NCBI RefSeq assembly: GCF_037023145.1
Contig: NZ_CP146092.1
Coordinates: 1,919,208-1,983,207, forward strand
Direction: 5' to 3'
Origin: Ralstonia sp. RRA
GTDB lineage: Bacteria > Pseudomonadota > Gammaproteobacteria > Burkholderiales > Burkholderiaceae
DNA: 64,000 bases
The notes under the pieces were generated by a model that did no database searches, was not told the DNA's origin, and saw only the letters and a list, made by a program, of their open reading frames with translations. Shown piece by piece: positions 45,401 to 53,638 of this stretch (its first letter is position 1; each line of letters begins with the position of its first letter). Made by a program: the position numbers and the translations under genes.

Positions 45401-48400
45401 GTGTTCAGCACAAACGACGCCAGCGACGACCTGCCCGTCATCGGGTCGATCGTATTGAGCGCGACTGTGCCGTAGAAATTGACCGACTGCGATGCCGTCA
45501 GCAGCAGGTTTTCCAGCTTGGGCACACCAATACCCGCATTGCCCGCCAGCAGACGACTGAGCAACGCCTGGTTCAAGCGCAAGCCGTTAGGCAATACGCT
45601 TGCGGCCGAATCAAGTGTCGTCTGCTCACCGATGTTGATGCTGGACATCGACAGCGTGAGGGACTTCGCGCCGTAGCGTGCGCTGTCGCTCAGCTTCAGC
45701 TGACCGGAGCCCTGCGTGGAGAACAGCAACGAGCCTTCGCCATACAGCTCGGCCTGACCAATCGAGATACCCTTCGATGCCCCCGCCACCGCTGTCTGGG
45801 TCACGTTGAGTTGGCCATTGGAGACCGCCAACAGATTTGATTTCGTCGTAAACGTATAGCCGTCGGTGGACGGATAAGGTGTGTCCGCACCTTGTCCTAG
45901 CGTGCTGATACGCGCGCCATCCTCAACAATGACACCGCCGGCCTGCGCGATCAGCAGCACTTCACGGGCCTTGAGTTCAGCCCCCGATCGCAGCGTCACC
46001 GAGGCAGCCTTTCCGCCTAGCATGCGCTGCGAGCCATCGAACAACTGTGTCCCTCCCCCGATCGACATCCGGGGTGCGCCAATTGCATTCAACGCGTTGG
46101 CATCCAGCGAGACGAACCCTGCGGTAGGCGTGGCGCCGGATGGCGTGACCTCAATGTTTGGACTACCCCCGATTGTCGAGCCGTCTATCATCAACGAGCC
46201 GCCATAGCCGCCCGGGGCACCGTCAAAGCGCGCCGATCCGGCAAATTTCAGCGCTGGCGCACCATCAGCCGGGGCACCATACAGAAGCTGCAACGTCCGG
46301 CCGTCGGCAGGCAATAGCGGACGCAGGTTGCCGAAGCGGTTGGCATCGGCACGCACAAAATCGGCATAGCCTGTTTCGTTGTACTGGGAATGCCTGCGCA
46401 CAACGTTGCCCGGGGTGAGCATGATCTGTGTCGGCAGCGCAGCCTGCACGCCAGTGTTGGCTGTCCCCAGCGTACCGCTTGTCAGGTAGGTTCCGGCGCC
46501 CACCTGCGATACGGTTGGTAGCAAGGTTCCGGTGCGACCCAGCTCGACACGGTAAGCGCCCGGCAACAAGGCATACGCTGCCGGCAGCAACGTGTAGACG
46601 CCCGGAGCCAGCCCCGGGACGCCGGTACCAATCGTGATCTGCCGCCCCGCAGAAGCGACGTCCGCGCCGGCATCGAACGGAGCATAGGCATTGCGATACC
46701 CCGGCACGATGGCATAGACAGCGTTGTTCTGGGCGCTGTACGTGAATGCTGGGTTGGCGTTGATGAACGGCGTCTTTAGCACATCTACCGAGCCACCGCG
46801 CCCGCTGATAAAGCCCGCCCCGGCAATGACACCGCCGCCTGACAGATCGAGCACTGCACCGGGTGCGACATCCACCGAGTTGCCGTTGATACGCAGTACA
46901 CCGGAATAGAAGGTGTCGATCGAACCAGCACCCGAGACCGGAGCACCGTTGGCGGTATAGGTCACCCCATCGGAAGTGCCACCGTACGGCAAGGTCAGGC
47001 CCGCACCGCTGACCGAGGTCAGGCTGCCAGGCAGCAAGCGAACCCGGCTAGTCGGCGTGGGTAGATCACTCACGCTCGTGGTACCCAGCAACAAGTTGCC
47101 CAGCGGTGCACGCAAGATCCCCCCTTGATCAATGGAGGGCGCAAATACGGACAGCGTCCCGAAGACGCTGTCGGGCACGTTGGGAATCTCTGTGCTGCTG
47201 CGTCCAAGCGTGATGCGCTCGGTTGCGGCCAACCGGGCGTTGGTCGAACTAACCGGGTAGACCTGCGCAGCATTGAGCGTGAGCTGGCGCGAGCCACCAC
47301 CACCGGACTGCACGCGGATGTCGCCGGTGCTGTTCAGCGTCATGGCGTCGAAGCCCGCCCGGGTAATCTGCCCCGGTGGTTGCGGAATGGGTTGATCAAA
47401 GCTGCCGTAAGCCCCTGCGCTATAGGCGAAGACCAGATCGATCAGGTTTGCATCCACCGTCAGCGCTGCCTTGGTGGCAAGCGGCGAGAGATTCTGCAAC
47501 TTGAGCCGCTCTGTCACAGCGGTGGTACCACCGCCAACGATCGGATACAACGTACCGCCGAGCGCATTGACAGTGGTTTGATCAAGGCGAACGTACGGTG
47601 CGCTCAGGTGTACAGCGGAACCTGCATCAGCACTGGACAACGCATTGCTGCGAATCTGCAGGTTGCGGCCCAGCGACAGATTGACCGGGCCGTCAAACGT
47701 AACCATATCGGCATAGACCGACAGCGCATCAAACCCGCCCGCGCCGATACGGTCGACGCCAATTCGCGTCTTGCCGAACGCCAGCGCCGGATCCGCCTTG
47801 CCGGGCTGGAAGTCAACCGGCAGCGCAGGCCGATACACAGCGCCGATCAGCAATTCGCGTGGCACGACCATGTCAGGCGATGGCCTGCTATCAGGCGTGG
47901 TGCTGTAGCGGGGTGTCTCCAGCGTGACTGACAGGGTTCCACCCGCCGCGCCCGCGCCACCTGCAGCAGCGCGCATCGTGCCGTCGGCATGGATACCGTT
48001 GTAGGACGCCAGCGCGATGGTTCCGCCATCTCCCGCTAAGGCCACCTGTCGCGTGACCAACCCAGTCGGCAACGTCTGGCCGGCCCCTTGCAGAACATCC
48101 ACGACCGCACCGGCCCCTGATGCGTCCAGGACGGCGCCAGGGCGGATGATGATGAACGCGTTGGCCGCAGGCTCAATGCCATCATTGGCGCGCGGGCCAT
48201 TCGGGCCAATGGCGATCGTGCCGCCATTTCCTGCCACACCGTAACGGCGGCCGAACTGATCAACAGCGGTCACCGCCTTCGCCGCAACATCCAGCACGGC
48301 ATGATCACCGATCCAGATAGAACGCTGAGGATCGAAGTAATCGGCGGGGCTAACGGTGGCCTGGTTCATCTGCAGCACCTTGATCGTGCCGCCCGGCGCG

Positions 48401-51400
48401 GTAATCGCCCCATCCATCGTGATCTGCCCCGGCGTCTGCAGCGTCACCGTCTGCCCCGGGTCCACCACGATGCGTGCACCCTGCCCCACCTGCAATTGCG
48501 AACCGACCAACTGATTCAGAAGTCGATTTGATTGCAGTGTCAGACTCGCCCCACCGCGCTGGATCAGCTTGGCGTTGACCGCATCCTGTTGGTAAACCGG
48601 CGGTGTCCAGAGCGTAAGCACGTCGGCCGGGCGGACACTGGTGCCGACCCTGCGCGCCGCATCGGGCACGAAGTAGACCGGCATCTCCACATTCAACGCC
48701 GTGCCTGGCGCAACGGTCAGGCCGCGATACCCATTGACGTCATACGCCGAGAAGCCCTGACGGAAGAAGTCCGGCGTGAGCAACAGTTGCCCCGCCTGCG
48801 CACCACTGCCGTTGGAGATCAGTACCTTGTCGGCGGCCACCGTAAGCGTGCCGCCACCGTTGACGCCGTAGCCCTTGATCGTGCTGCCCAGTTGCAGCGA
48901 ACTGCCGTCGGCGACATCTGGCGCGTTGGGCGGCGTGTTGGCCGTGAGCGTCACGTTGCCCCCCTTGCCGCCGCGCACGCTGCCATTGGCAAGAATGCCT
49001 GCGCCCGACGACACGTCAATAGTGCTGCCGCTCGTCAGCGCAATGCCCTGCACACCCTCCATGCTGACGCTGCCACCGTTAAGCCATGCCATGCCGGCTA
49101 CGGTTGCCGGATCAAGCGCGCCGTTGACCCACAGACCGCTCACGTCCACCGTTGCGCCCTGTGCCAGCGCAATACGCGACTTGCCGTCCTTGGCCAGCGG
49201 TGTTGGTTGCGCGGTCGGATTACCCACACGCAGCACGTTGCTCAGGCTCACGTTGCCGCCGTGCGCAACCACATCGGCATTCACATCGATGGACGATGCC
49301 GCCACCGACACCGTGCCACCATCCGCCAGTGCAAGACGCTTATCGATGGTCGCATTGCCCTGCGACGCTATGGAAAGCCCCCCCAGCCCCATGTCGTTCA
49401 GGCGTTGCGCGTCCAGTTGGATCGTGTTGATGCGATCGGCTGACAGCGCATCCTTGAGCGTGATCGGGTCAATCGCGGCCACGTCGCCAATGCGCACCTG
49501 CGTGTCGTACGCGCCAGCAAGCCCGTAGCCATCGTAGCGGCCAATGCGCAGCGTAGCCGGAATGGCCACCGCGGTCTGTGCCTGCATGTAGCCATCGGTG
49601 GCACTCGTCGATCGCACCTGGGTCTGGCGCGGGCCGTTATAGACCGCGCTCACGATGTCGCCATCGACCACCGCCGTGGGCGTGGAAAGAATCAGTTGCC
49701 CCGCATCACGCCCGGCCGTGTAGCCGTTCTCCAGCTTCTGGCGCGGCGCAATCAGCGGGCTGTAGTAGTACTCGGTGGTCTTGCTGCCCCAACGCGGGTG
49801 CGCAGCTTCAAAGCCTTGGTAGACGCCGGTATAGAGCACGTCCATCGGTGCTGACGAAGCATCGTAGAGTTGCCCGTCACGCCCCTTGAAGAACGTCTGG
49901 CGCAAGAAGCCCGTCTGCACATCAAGCGAGCCGCCCGACAGGTTGATTGACGAGCCGCGCTGCGTGACGACCTCCTTGCCGCCCAGCATGATGGTGCCGC
50001 CCTGCGCAGCCCACTCGCCGATGCTGTGGCCGGTGTTGTCGAGATAGCCGCCCACTTCCAGCAGGCCACCCGCGGTGTAGTAGCGGTCCTTGTCATACAC
50101 GCCGGGCTTGGCGGGCACGTAGATGAGGCGGCGGCGGTCGATCCACACGTTGGCGTTGTTCAGCACGCCGCTGTCGCGGTTGCCGGGCGCGTCGCGCTGC
50201 TCGTTGCCTTGCACGTTCACCTGAACGTTGTTCGACTCCATCGACACCTGCACGCCCACCGCACCGCCCACGTCGAGCCGGGCGCGATCTGTCACCAGCG
50301 CGCGGCGCGCGGCGCTCACCTGAATCTGCCCGCCGGTTGCCAGCGACAGCGAGTTGTCTGCGAAGAGCACATCGCCGCCGGAGACGATCTCGATGCGCGA
50401 CAGGTCACGCCGGTCCGACAGGCGCGAGAGGTTATCGAACGCACCCGGCGCCGTGTCGGCACGCAGCTTGTCTTGCGCAGCAGATTCCTTCAGCAGTGCA
50501 TTGCGCTGGCTGTCGAGTGCCGTGGCTGCATCCTGTTCAATCAGAATGGCGGTGGTCGCGCCGGGCCCAACCGTTACGCGCCCCTGGGTGTCGGCGGCGG
50601 AGTTCAACAGGTGGATCGTGCCGCGCGTGTTGACGGTGGTGGTGGAGATGGCCACGCCGTTCTGCGCCACGTCGCGCCCGGCCAGCGTGATGTCGCCCTG
50701 GCTGGCAACGATCAGGCCGCTGTTGACCACACGCCCTGCCGTGCTGTCGGCCACGAACTGCGGGGCGATCTCGTTGCCGCGCGTGGTGGACATGGTGTTG
50801 CCGTCCGTGCCCACGCCCTTGCGGATGATGAAGTTGTCGCCCGCAGCCAGCTGCGTCTGGCCCTTGGGCGTGGTGATGGTGCCGGCGTTCTCCACCTCGG
50901 TGCCGACCAGCAAGACGTAGCCACCGCCCTGCGTGACGGACTGCGGCGCACGCGTGCTGATCTGCGCGCCCGCTTCCACCTTGATCTTGCCGCCCGCGTT
51001 GGTGAACGTGGGCGTGGCGTTGTCACCGTACAGGCCCTTGCGGAACTGGTCGTCGGTGACGTTGGCGGCGGCGGCCACCAGGTTGCGCGTGTCGACCTGG
51101 CTGCTGCCCGTGAAGATCACGCCGTTGCGGTTGACGATGAGCACCGTGCCGTCGGCCTTGATCTGGCCGCGAATCTGGCTGGGCCGCCCGTTCGGATCGT
51201 TGACGCGGTTGAGCACCGACCAGTTGGACTGCTGCTGATACTCCACGGTCGTGTTGCGGCCGACGTTGTAGGTCTCCCAGTTCAGCACGGCCTTGTCGGC
51301 GGTCTGCTGGATAGCCACGTTCACACGGCCGTCCTTGTTGGACTGCACCGGCGCGTTGGCGTTGACCCAACCGCGTGTGAGCGAATTCGCATCGACCTTC

Positions 51401-51828
51401 AGGCCGCCATCGGCCAGGCCATCCGGCACGTCTGATGAACCGCTGAGTGCAGCTTGCCGCGCTGCATTCTGTGCGGCCTGCTGAGCCGCAATGGCTGCCG
51501 CCACACCGTTCAGGTTGGCCAGCGACTGCTGCAATTGCTGGCGTGCTTGTTGCGATTGCTGCTGCGGGTCGTTGATCAGCGCGACCGGCGTGCCGTTGGG
51601 CAAGCGTCCGGTGGCGGCTGCCGTGTTCTGCGCCGCGCCGCGCTCGGCAAACCAGGCGCCGCTGAAGGCGCGCGTTTGCGCATGGGCGCTAGCCGCCAGC
51701 AGCGTCAGTGCCGCCGCCTGCACCAGCGGCTTGATCCGCCAGGCGCGGACTGACCGCCTGCCATGAACGCGCCGACGATGCGACAGAAACGTGATGGAAG
51801 AAGACTGGGCGGGCTGGCTCGGCTGCAT
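39478..51828 (-). CDS. TpsA: giant filamentous haemagglutinin-type exoprotein
   Basis: Secreted two-partner-secretion exoprotein of 4,116 residues. The N-terminus has an extended Arg-rich signal region ending in ASAHAQ. After a Gln-rich stretch of about 90 residues comes the TPS secretion domain (VLNWETYNVGRNTTVEYQQ, VLIVNRNGVIFTGSSQVDTRN). The body is a long beta-helix of degenerate repeats (GGxVxVxAxxxxxVxxGA pattern). The C-terminus resembles the DUF3739 region: LIAPLGTVDPGEAGIRVSGDINVAAL. No toxin, protease or C-terminal anchor domain and no immunity gene are seen, so it fits an adhesin or surface filament more than a contact-dependent toxin. The only Cys pair I found, CSIPGNC, lies near residue 3010. 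The ATG at 51828 has no clear ribosome-binding site; an upstream TTG is less likely. Long opposite-strand frames here are artefacts of composition. Confidence 0.92.
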   Translation of the reverse strand: MQPSQPAQSSSITFLSHRRRVHGRRSVRAWRIKPLVQAAALTLLAASAHAQTRAFSGAWFAERGAAQNTAAATGRLPNGTPVALINDPQQQSQQARQQLQQSLANLNGVAAAIAAQQAAQNAARQAALSGSSDVPDGLADGGLKVDANSLTRGWVNANAPVQSNKDGRVNVAIQQTADKAVLNWETYNVGRNTTVEYQQQSNWSVLNRVNDPNGRPSQIRGQIKADGTVLIVNRNGVIFTGSSQVDTRNLVAAAANVTDDQFRKGLYGDNATPTFTNAGGKIKVEAGAQISTRAPQSVTQGGGYVLLVGTEVENAGTITTPKGQTQLAAGDNFIIRKGVGTDGNTMSTTRGNEIAPQFVADSTAGRVVNSGLIVASQGDITLAGRDVAQNGVAISTTTVNTRGTIHLLNSAADTQGRVTVGPGATTAILIEQDAATALDSQRNALLKESAAQDKLRADTAPGAFDNLSRLSDRRDLSRIEIVSGGDVLFADNSLSLATGGQIQVSAARRALVTDRARLDVGGAVGVQVSMESNNVQVNVQGNEQRDAPGNRDSGVLNNANVWIDRRRLIYVPAKPGVYDKDRYYTAGGLLEVGGYLDNTGHSIGEWAAQGGTIMLGGKEVVTQRGSSINLSGGSLDVQTGFLRQTFFKGRDGQLYDASSAPMDVLYTGVYQGFEAAHPRWGSKTTEYYYSPLIAPRQKLENGYTAGRDAGQLILSTPTAVVDGDIVSAVYNGPRQTQVRSTSATDGYMQAQTAVAIPATLRIGRYDGYGLAGAYDTQVRIGDVAAIDPITLKDALSADRINTIQLDAQRLNDMGLGGLSIASQGNATIDKRLALADGGTVSVAASSIDVNADVVAHGGNVSLSNVLRVGNPTAQPTPLAKDGKSRIALAQGATVDVSGLWVNGALDPATVAGMAWLNGGSVSMEGVQGIALTSGSTIDVSSGAGILANGSVRGGKGGNVTLTANTPPNAPDVADGSSLQLGSTIKGYGVNGGGTLTVAADKVLISNGSGAQAGQLLLTPDFFRQGFSAYDVNGYRGLTVAPGTALNVEMPVYFVPDAARRVGTSVRPADVLTLWTPPVYQQDAVNAKLIQRGGASLTLQSNRLLNQLVGSQLQVGQGARIVVDPGQTVTLQTPGQITMDGAITAPGGTIKVLQMNQATVSPADYFDPQRSIWIGDHAVLDVAAKAVTAVDQFGRRYGVAGNGGTIAIGPNGPRANDGIEPAANAFIIIRPGAVLDASGAGAVVDVLQGAGQTLPTGLVTRQVALAGDGGTIALASYNGIHADGTMRAAAGGAGAAGGTLSVTLETPRYSTTPDSRPSPDMVVPRELLIGAVYRPALPVDFQPGKADPALAFGKTRIGVDRIGAGGFDALSVYADMVTFDGPVNLSLGRNLQIRSNALSSADAGSAVHLSAPYVRLDQTTVNALGGTLYPIVGGGTTAVTERLKLQNLSPLATKAALTVDANLIDLVFAYSAGAYGSFDQPIPQPPGQITRAGFDAMTLNSTGDIRVQSGGGGSRQLTLNAAQVYPVSSTNARLAATERITLGRSSTEIPNVPDSVFGTLSVFAPSIDQGGILRAPLGNLLLGTTSVSDLPTPTSRVRLLPGSLTSVSGAGLTLPYGGTSDGVTYTANGAPVSGAGSIDTFYSGVLRINGNSVDVAPGAVLDLSGGGVIAGAGFISGRGGSVDVLKTPFINANPAFTYSAQNNAVYAIVPGYRNAYAPFDAGADVASAGRQITIGTGVPGLAPGVYTLLPAAYALLPGAYRVELGRTGTLLPTVSQVGAGTYLTSGTLGTANTGVQAALPTQIMLTPGNVVRRHSQYNETGYADFVRADANRFGNLRPLLPADGRTLQLLYGAPADGAPALKFAGSARFDGAPGGYGGSLMIDGSTIGGSPNIEVTPSGATPTAGFVSLDANALNAIGAPRMSIGGGTQLFDGSQRMLGGKAASVTLRSGAELKAREVLLIAQAGGVIVEDGARISTLGQGADTPYPSTDGYTFTTKSNLLAVSNGQLNVTQTAVAGASKGISIGQAELYGEGSLLFSTQGSGQLKLSDSARYGAKSLTLSMSSINIGEQTTLDSAASVLPNGLRLNQALLSRLLAGNAGIGVPKLENLLLTASQSVNFYGTVALNTIDPMTGRSSLASFVLNTPAIYGQGNSGDVATITTDKLIWNGLSDGVLRSGNNKAPSSLRPGGVIAGGAGTGSGTFNVVARDVVFGYGPFTQPDTQLTLDRLALGFSNFNVQASQRITSNNRNTLSVYQTQGAYQPTTGYQYSGGNLNLVTPLLTGDSGSINRFTAGGALTVSAPAGASPATVTADALGAEIGLKGGSVNIASAIVLPSGRLTVSGDTGVALGDAARIDMAGRAVQMVDVTKYSSGGDVLIDSAHGNVSQAAASLIDVSAQNNRAGSVSVTALDAAAGRVDLAGTIRGGTSGRYDAGGTDVLWQPGSVDVRAQTLNDFAGLNQRLTSGGVTGARSFQIKQGDLVVGSELKANTINVSVDGGSLIVNGRVDASGEQPGTIRLAARNGLTLGAGAVLDAHGTRLRVDSYGLPIDAPNRGIVDLRATDGRLTLTPGAVIDVRAADTVARGTVSLSAPRIGADTQGDIAIDAAGPLDIRGARSVAVYGFRRYDNAPLDASPSVDGKPSQVITQDWLDGIHADSQRYINAAWTNGDLQARLAGLRAAGSAYHLRPGVEIVSATADGNLTVKGDLDFSGYRYGPNADANLRGSGEPGAVVVRAGGKLQVFGSVTDGFAPPPTTPDERGWALTMGLNPYSNDIVVPRTGISLADGTTFPAGAVLNYDVPLKQLVLPANYVLPVRVTLRANVTLPAGTVLQAAVRDSTGKVLYAAGTALRQDAVLRSGMMLDPGSIVGSTLSVMRLTWPKGVPLAVASGKPTLDGALALKVGAVIPGATDVKLPGGAQFVNLRDVVGGSQGKNWAVASMLPGGSDSWSMRLVSGADTRAADSRATRPDAKQNGDLVLGDAHGSGDLRQTNGGWYWLAGNPQQKRPFEPVDPSDVSYYCSIPGNCINLPAGDVLVPRFPLFSVLRTGTGDLDLVSGGSIDMRSAYGIYTAGTQSAAMRSSDGRNLYNQPRGVELSNSGTTVLGPAGTVFEPFVNGDPATSLYQAWYPERGGNVLLSAQGAILGRTQSRTNDGSVRSNNNPGDWLWRQGGAESGLPTAWWVNFGTYVYPLARTGAPLNGADASSPFVTGFTGIGTLGGGNLQVTAGGDAGMLSNPNAGAMPASQALNVGIASTGRLGADGKLVLTGGGDLLLRVGGAINPIERTFAVGSVSQESNGVLTNLRGNIRVDAGAIGRLDLTYGKTTTSDPRGVDKFAANDATPFGGLVVVPGDANVDLSTRRDLVLSGAGDAGRLRQPAATPYQPTLGGVLVPQPGGGYSWFSLWTDRTALNLLSAGGNLSPTTQSAAPLVSAGDVGEATDYRFIFPGTLRAASAQGSIYYGGSANPLTSLVLAPSPRGQLEILANGSLYANGYAISQSGAAQSALATPFHPGFRGYAMGTPSLLVNNTSPEGSLPPGVDGTPLFTFGPDSASGLLHMGDTQPARFYAVNGDIVGLRTGEILDFTRGGNVPSSKSLSTWYVAAKPVWIIAGRDIVGAGTPPGNSTDSGWGPTSTGNLLLNNNPNDISVVSAGRDILFGNFRVAGPGTLEVTAGRNLYQADKGLLESIGRIGTAISVSPDDRGSGAGISVMAGAGAAGADFTTFARRYLDAANLANPNAPLADQTGKVAKTYEKELLNWLQTRFGYTGTQDGALAFYLGLPAEQQRVFARSVYFNELQAGGREYNDPTSRRVGSYLRGRQAIASLFPDKDAQGRPIQRDGTITMFGPSGIRTDFGGGIQTLTPGGKLIVGVEGQVPPVTSGLLTQGSGDIQIYSKDSVLLGLSRIMTTFGGGILVWSAEGDINAGRGSKTSLLYTPPLRVYDNAGNVTLSPQVPSSGAGIATLNPIPEVPRGDVDLIAPLGTVDPGEAGIRVSGDINVAALRVVNAANIQAQGESRGIPTVALVNVSALSSASAAANSATQAAQDVMRQQQAAARNGLPSIITVQVLGYGGAGGGENGDGAQKAPPPERQDRSSYDPGSAFQMIGNGDLTERQKMRLTAAERKNL

Positions 51829-51892
51829 GTCAGGAGGCAAACGGACGATCGGACGGCGGCCGCGTCGTTCACATCCGTGCGGCCTCTCCTGC

Positions 51893-51922
51893 TATGACGA
51901 AGGTCACAAGCCGAACCCGCAA
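51893..51922 (-). promoter_or_regulatory. ECF-type promoter candidate upstream of tpsA
   Basis: The minus strand reads TTGCGGGTT, 12 bases, TTCGTCATA. It is identical in both conserved blocks and spacing to the element before fecR. It ends 65 bases before the tpsA ATG in the 140-base fecR-tpsA gap. Confidence 0.75.
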
Positions 51923-51968
51923 TGACAGAAATATGGCAATGCGCGATGCTCGCGCAGGTGCGTGCGCC

Positions 51969-52964
51969 TTACCCCAGCAGCACGATGCCGCCCGGCAGCT
52001 CCGTCACGCTGGCACCCAGCACCTCGCGAATCTGCACGAACACCGTGTCGAGCCGGTCGATACGGAAGCGCCCATTCAGGCGGCTGCGTGCGAGCTTGTC
52101 GTCCACCACCAGCACGTGGCCAGGGCGATAGCGATTGATCTCGCTCACCACGTCAGACAGCGGCGTCTGGCGGAACACCAGCACGCCATTGCGCCACGCT
52201 GATGTGGTGGCCACATCGGTCTGTGCGACGGCGCCCAGCGCGTGCTTGTCGTAGGTCACCTGCTGGTTGGCCGTGAGCGTCAGGCTGCGTCCGCCCACTT
52301 CCACACGCACGTCGCCCGACAAACAGGTCACGCACACGCGCGCATCAAGATTACGCACCTCAAAGCTGGCCTGCGTGGCAATCGCACGACCGGGGCCTGC
52401 TGCCACCACAAACGGCTGCGCCAAGCCACGCGTGCTGTTGACGGCGATCTCGCCATCGAGCAGATCAACGCCATGCAACGCACCCGCATCACGACGCAGC
52501 GCCACGCTGGTGTGCGTGTTCAAGTCGATCGTCACATCAGAGGCCAGTGCCACCCGACGCTGCTCGCCAGTCTTGGTGCGCAGGTCTGCGGCCAATGAGG
52601 GGAACGCACCCCACAGGCCAGTCGGCGCAACCACAGCCACGGCAGCGCCGGCCGCCGTCGCAAAAGCGCCCCCCAGAAAAGCGCGACGGCCCAGCGTGGG
52701 CGCGCGCCGTGTCCTGGCGGCTTGACGACGTCGTACAGCCTCACCCGCCGGGCCAAAGTCCTTCCACAACTGGCGTGCCTCGGCAAAGGCGGCCGCGTGC
52801 GCATCGCTCGTATCGCACCAGCGCTTGAGTGCCTGCGCGTCGGCCACGGTGGCCTCGCCCGAGGTCAGACGGCGCACCCACGCATGCGCATCGCGGCGCA
52901 GTGTGTGCGGAATCTTCAGCGTCGTCTTGAGGGGTTCGGGTGCTGCCTTCATGCGTTCAACCAT
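51969..52964 (-). CDS. FecR-family sigma regulator
   Basis: Cytoplasmic-membrane regulator of the FecI-type sigma factor, 331 residues. The N-terminal about 80 residues form the sigma-binding region (AHAWVRRLTSGEATVADAQALKRWC ... WKDFGPAGEAV). A membrane segment follows twin arginines (GRRAFLGGAFATAAG, residues 92-106), suggesting Tat-dependent insertion. The periplasmic part has the FecR domain with RTKTGEQRRVALASDVTIDLNTHTSVAL and VDLLDGEIAVNSTRG, and a C-terminal STN-like part (FRQTPLSDVVSEINRYRPGHVLVVDD). In Fec systems this end contacts the receptor's STN domain. Here no receptor is encoded nearby, only a soluble-looking STN protein. It has its own promoter-like element at 53031-53060. 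Confidence 0.9.
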   Translation of the reverse strand: MVERMKAAPEPLKTTLKIPHTLRRDAHAWVRRLTSGEATVADAQALKRWCDTSDAHAAAFAEARQLWKDFGPAGEAVRRRQAARTRRAPTLGRRAFLGGAFATAAGAAVAVVAPTGLWGAFPSLAADLRTKTGEQRRVALASDVTIDLNTHTSVALRRDAGALHGVDLLDGEIAVNSTRGLAQPFVVAAGPGRAIATQASFEVRNLDARVCVTCLSGDVRVEVGGRSLTLTANQQVTYDKHALGAVAQTDVATTSAWRNGVLVFRQTPLSDVVSEINRYRPGHVLVVDDKLARSRLNGRFRIDRLDTVFVQIREVLGASVTELPGGIVLLG

Positions 52965-53030
52965 CTGTCATACCGCCGTTCTTTCTGCGGCCACGGCTTG
53001 CCTCTGCCGCCACTCCGACGGTCTTATCGG

Positions 53031-53060
53031 TATGACGAATCCCGCCTCGCAAACCCGCAA
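53031..53060 (-). promoter_or_regulatory. ECF-type promoter candidate upstream of fecR
   Basis: The minus strand reads TTGCGGGTT, 12 bases, TTCGTCATA, between the end of the sigma gene (53126) and the fecR ATG (52964), 67 bases before the latter. It is the same element as at 51893-51922, so fecR is probably in the sigma factor's own regulon. Confidence 0.75.
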
Positions 53061-53125
53061 GCATTTTTGAAGATTTTTTAATCGATCGATTGCCACGGCA
53101 GCGTCGGCCGTGCAAAGGCGCGTCG

Positions 53126-53638
53126 TTATCGGCCAAGCTTGGCGGCGCAGTGCTCCTGGGCGCGTTGCAGCTCCAGCTCCACCAGCCGCAGCGAGATACC
53201 AAAGCGCTCGGCCACCTCGCGCTGCGGCGTGCCCTCCAGGCGCACGGCCAGCAGGATGTCGCGGCGGCGTTGGGGCATCTGCTCCATCGCGCGGATCAGC
53301 GCGTCGAGCTCGGAGTTGGCTTCGGCCACCTCGGCCGGGCCGGGTGTGGGGCTGACCAGTTCGAGCATGGTCTCCACCTCGCCCACGCTCAGGCGGCGGT
53401 CTTCGGCACGCTGCTGGTCAATCGCCGCGTTGAAGGCCATGCGATAGAGATACGCACCGGGGTTCTGCACCGGTTCGATGGCGTCGGTGTTGCCGTTGCC
53501 TTCCAGGCGCAGCCAGATGTCCTGCAGTGCGTCGCCGGCCAGATCCGGGTTGCCCAGCCGGCGAGAGAGCAGGTATTTCAGGTGGCTGTAGCGCTCCACC
53601 AGAAAATCGCGCAGCACGGCGCGGCTGCCCTCAGCCAT
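53126..53638 (-). CDS. FecI-type ECF RNA polymerase sigma factor
   Basis: Extracytoplasmic-function sigma factor, 170 residues. Region 2 is LRDFLVERYSHLKYLLSRRLGNPDLAGDALQDIWLRLEG (in two parts), with a second-part ending PGAYLYRMAFNAAIDQQR, and region 4 is MPQRRRDILLAVRLEGTPQREVAERFGISLRLVELELQRA (in parts). The spacing and residues match FecI-like iron-starvation sigmas, but iron control is not implied here. The ATG at 53638 overlaps the STN gene stop by 8 bases. It is followed by fecR after 161 bases. Probable target promoters are the TTGCGGRTT-N12-WWCGTCATW elements in the same locus. Confidence 0.92.
   Translation of the reverse strand: MAEGSRAVLRDFLVERYSHLKYLLSRRLGNPDLAGDALQDIWLRLEGNGNTDAIEPVQNPGAYLYRMAFNAAIDQQRAEDRRLSVGEVETMLELVSPTPGPAEVAEANSELDALIRAMEQMPQRRRDILLAVRLEGTPQREVAERFGISLRLVELELQRAQEHCAAKLGR

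Noticed and set aside
40201..51435. Many long plus-strand open frames opposite tpsA (up to about 470 codons)
   Set aside because: They follow from the regular codon pattern of a GC-rich gene read in antisense; they lack ribosome-binding sites and recognisable folds, and the minus strand is one uninterrupted 4,116-codon gene with clear domains.
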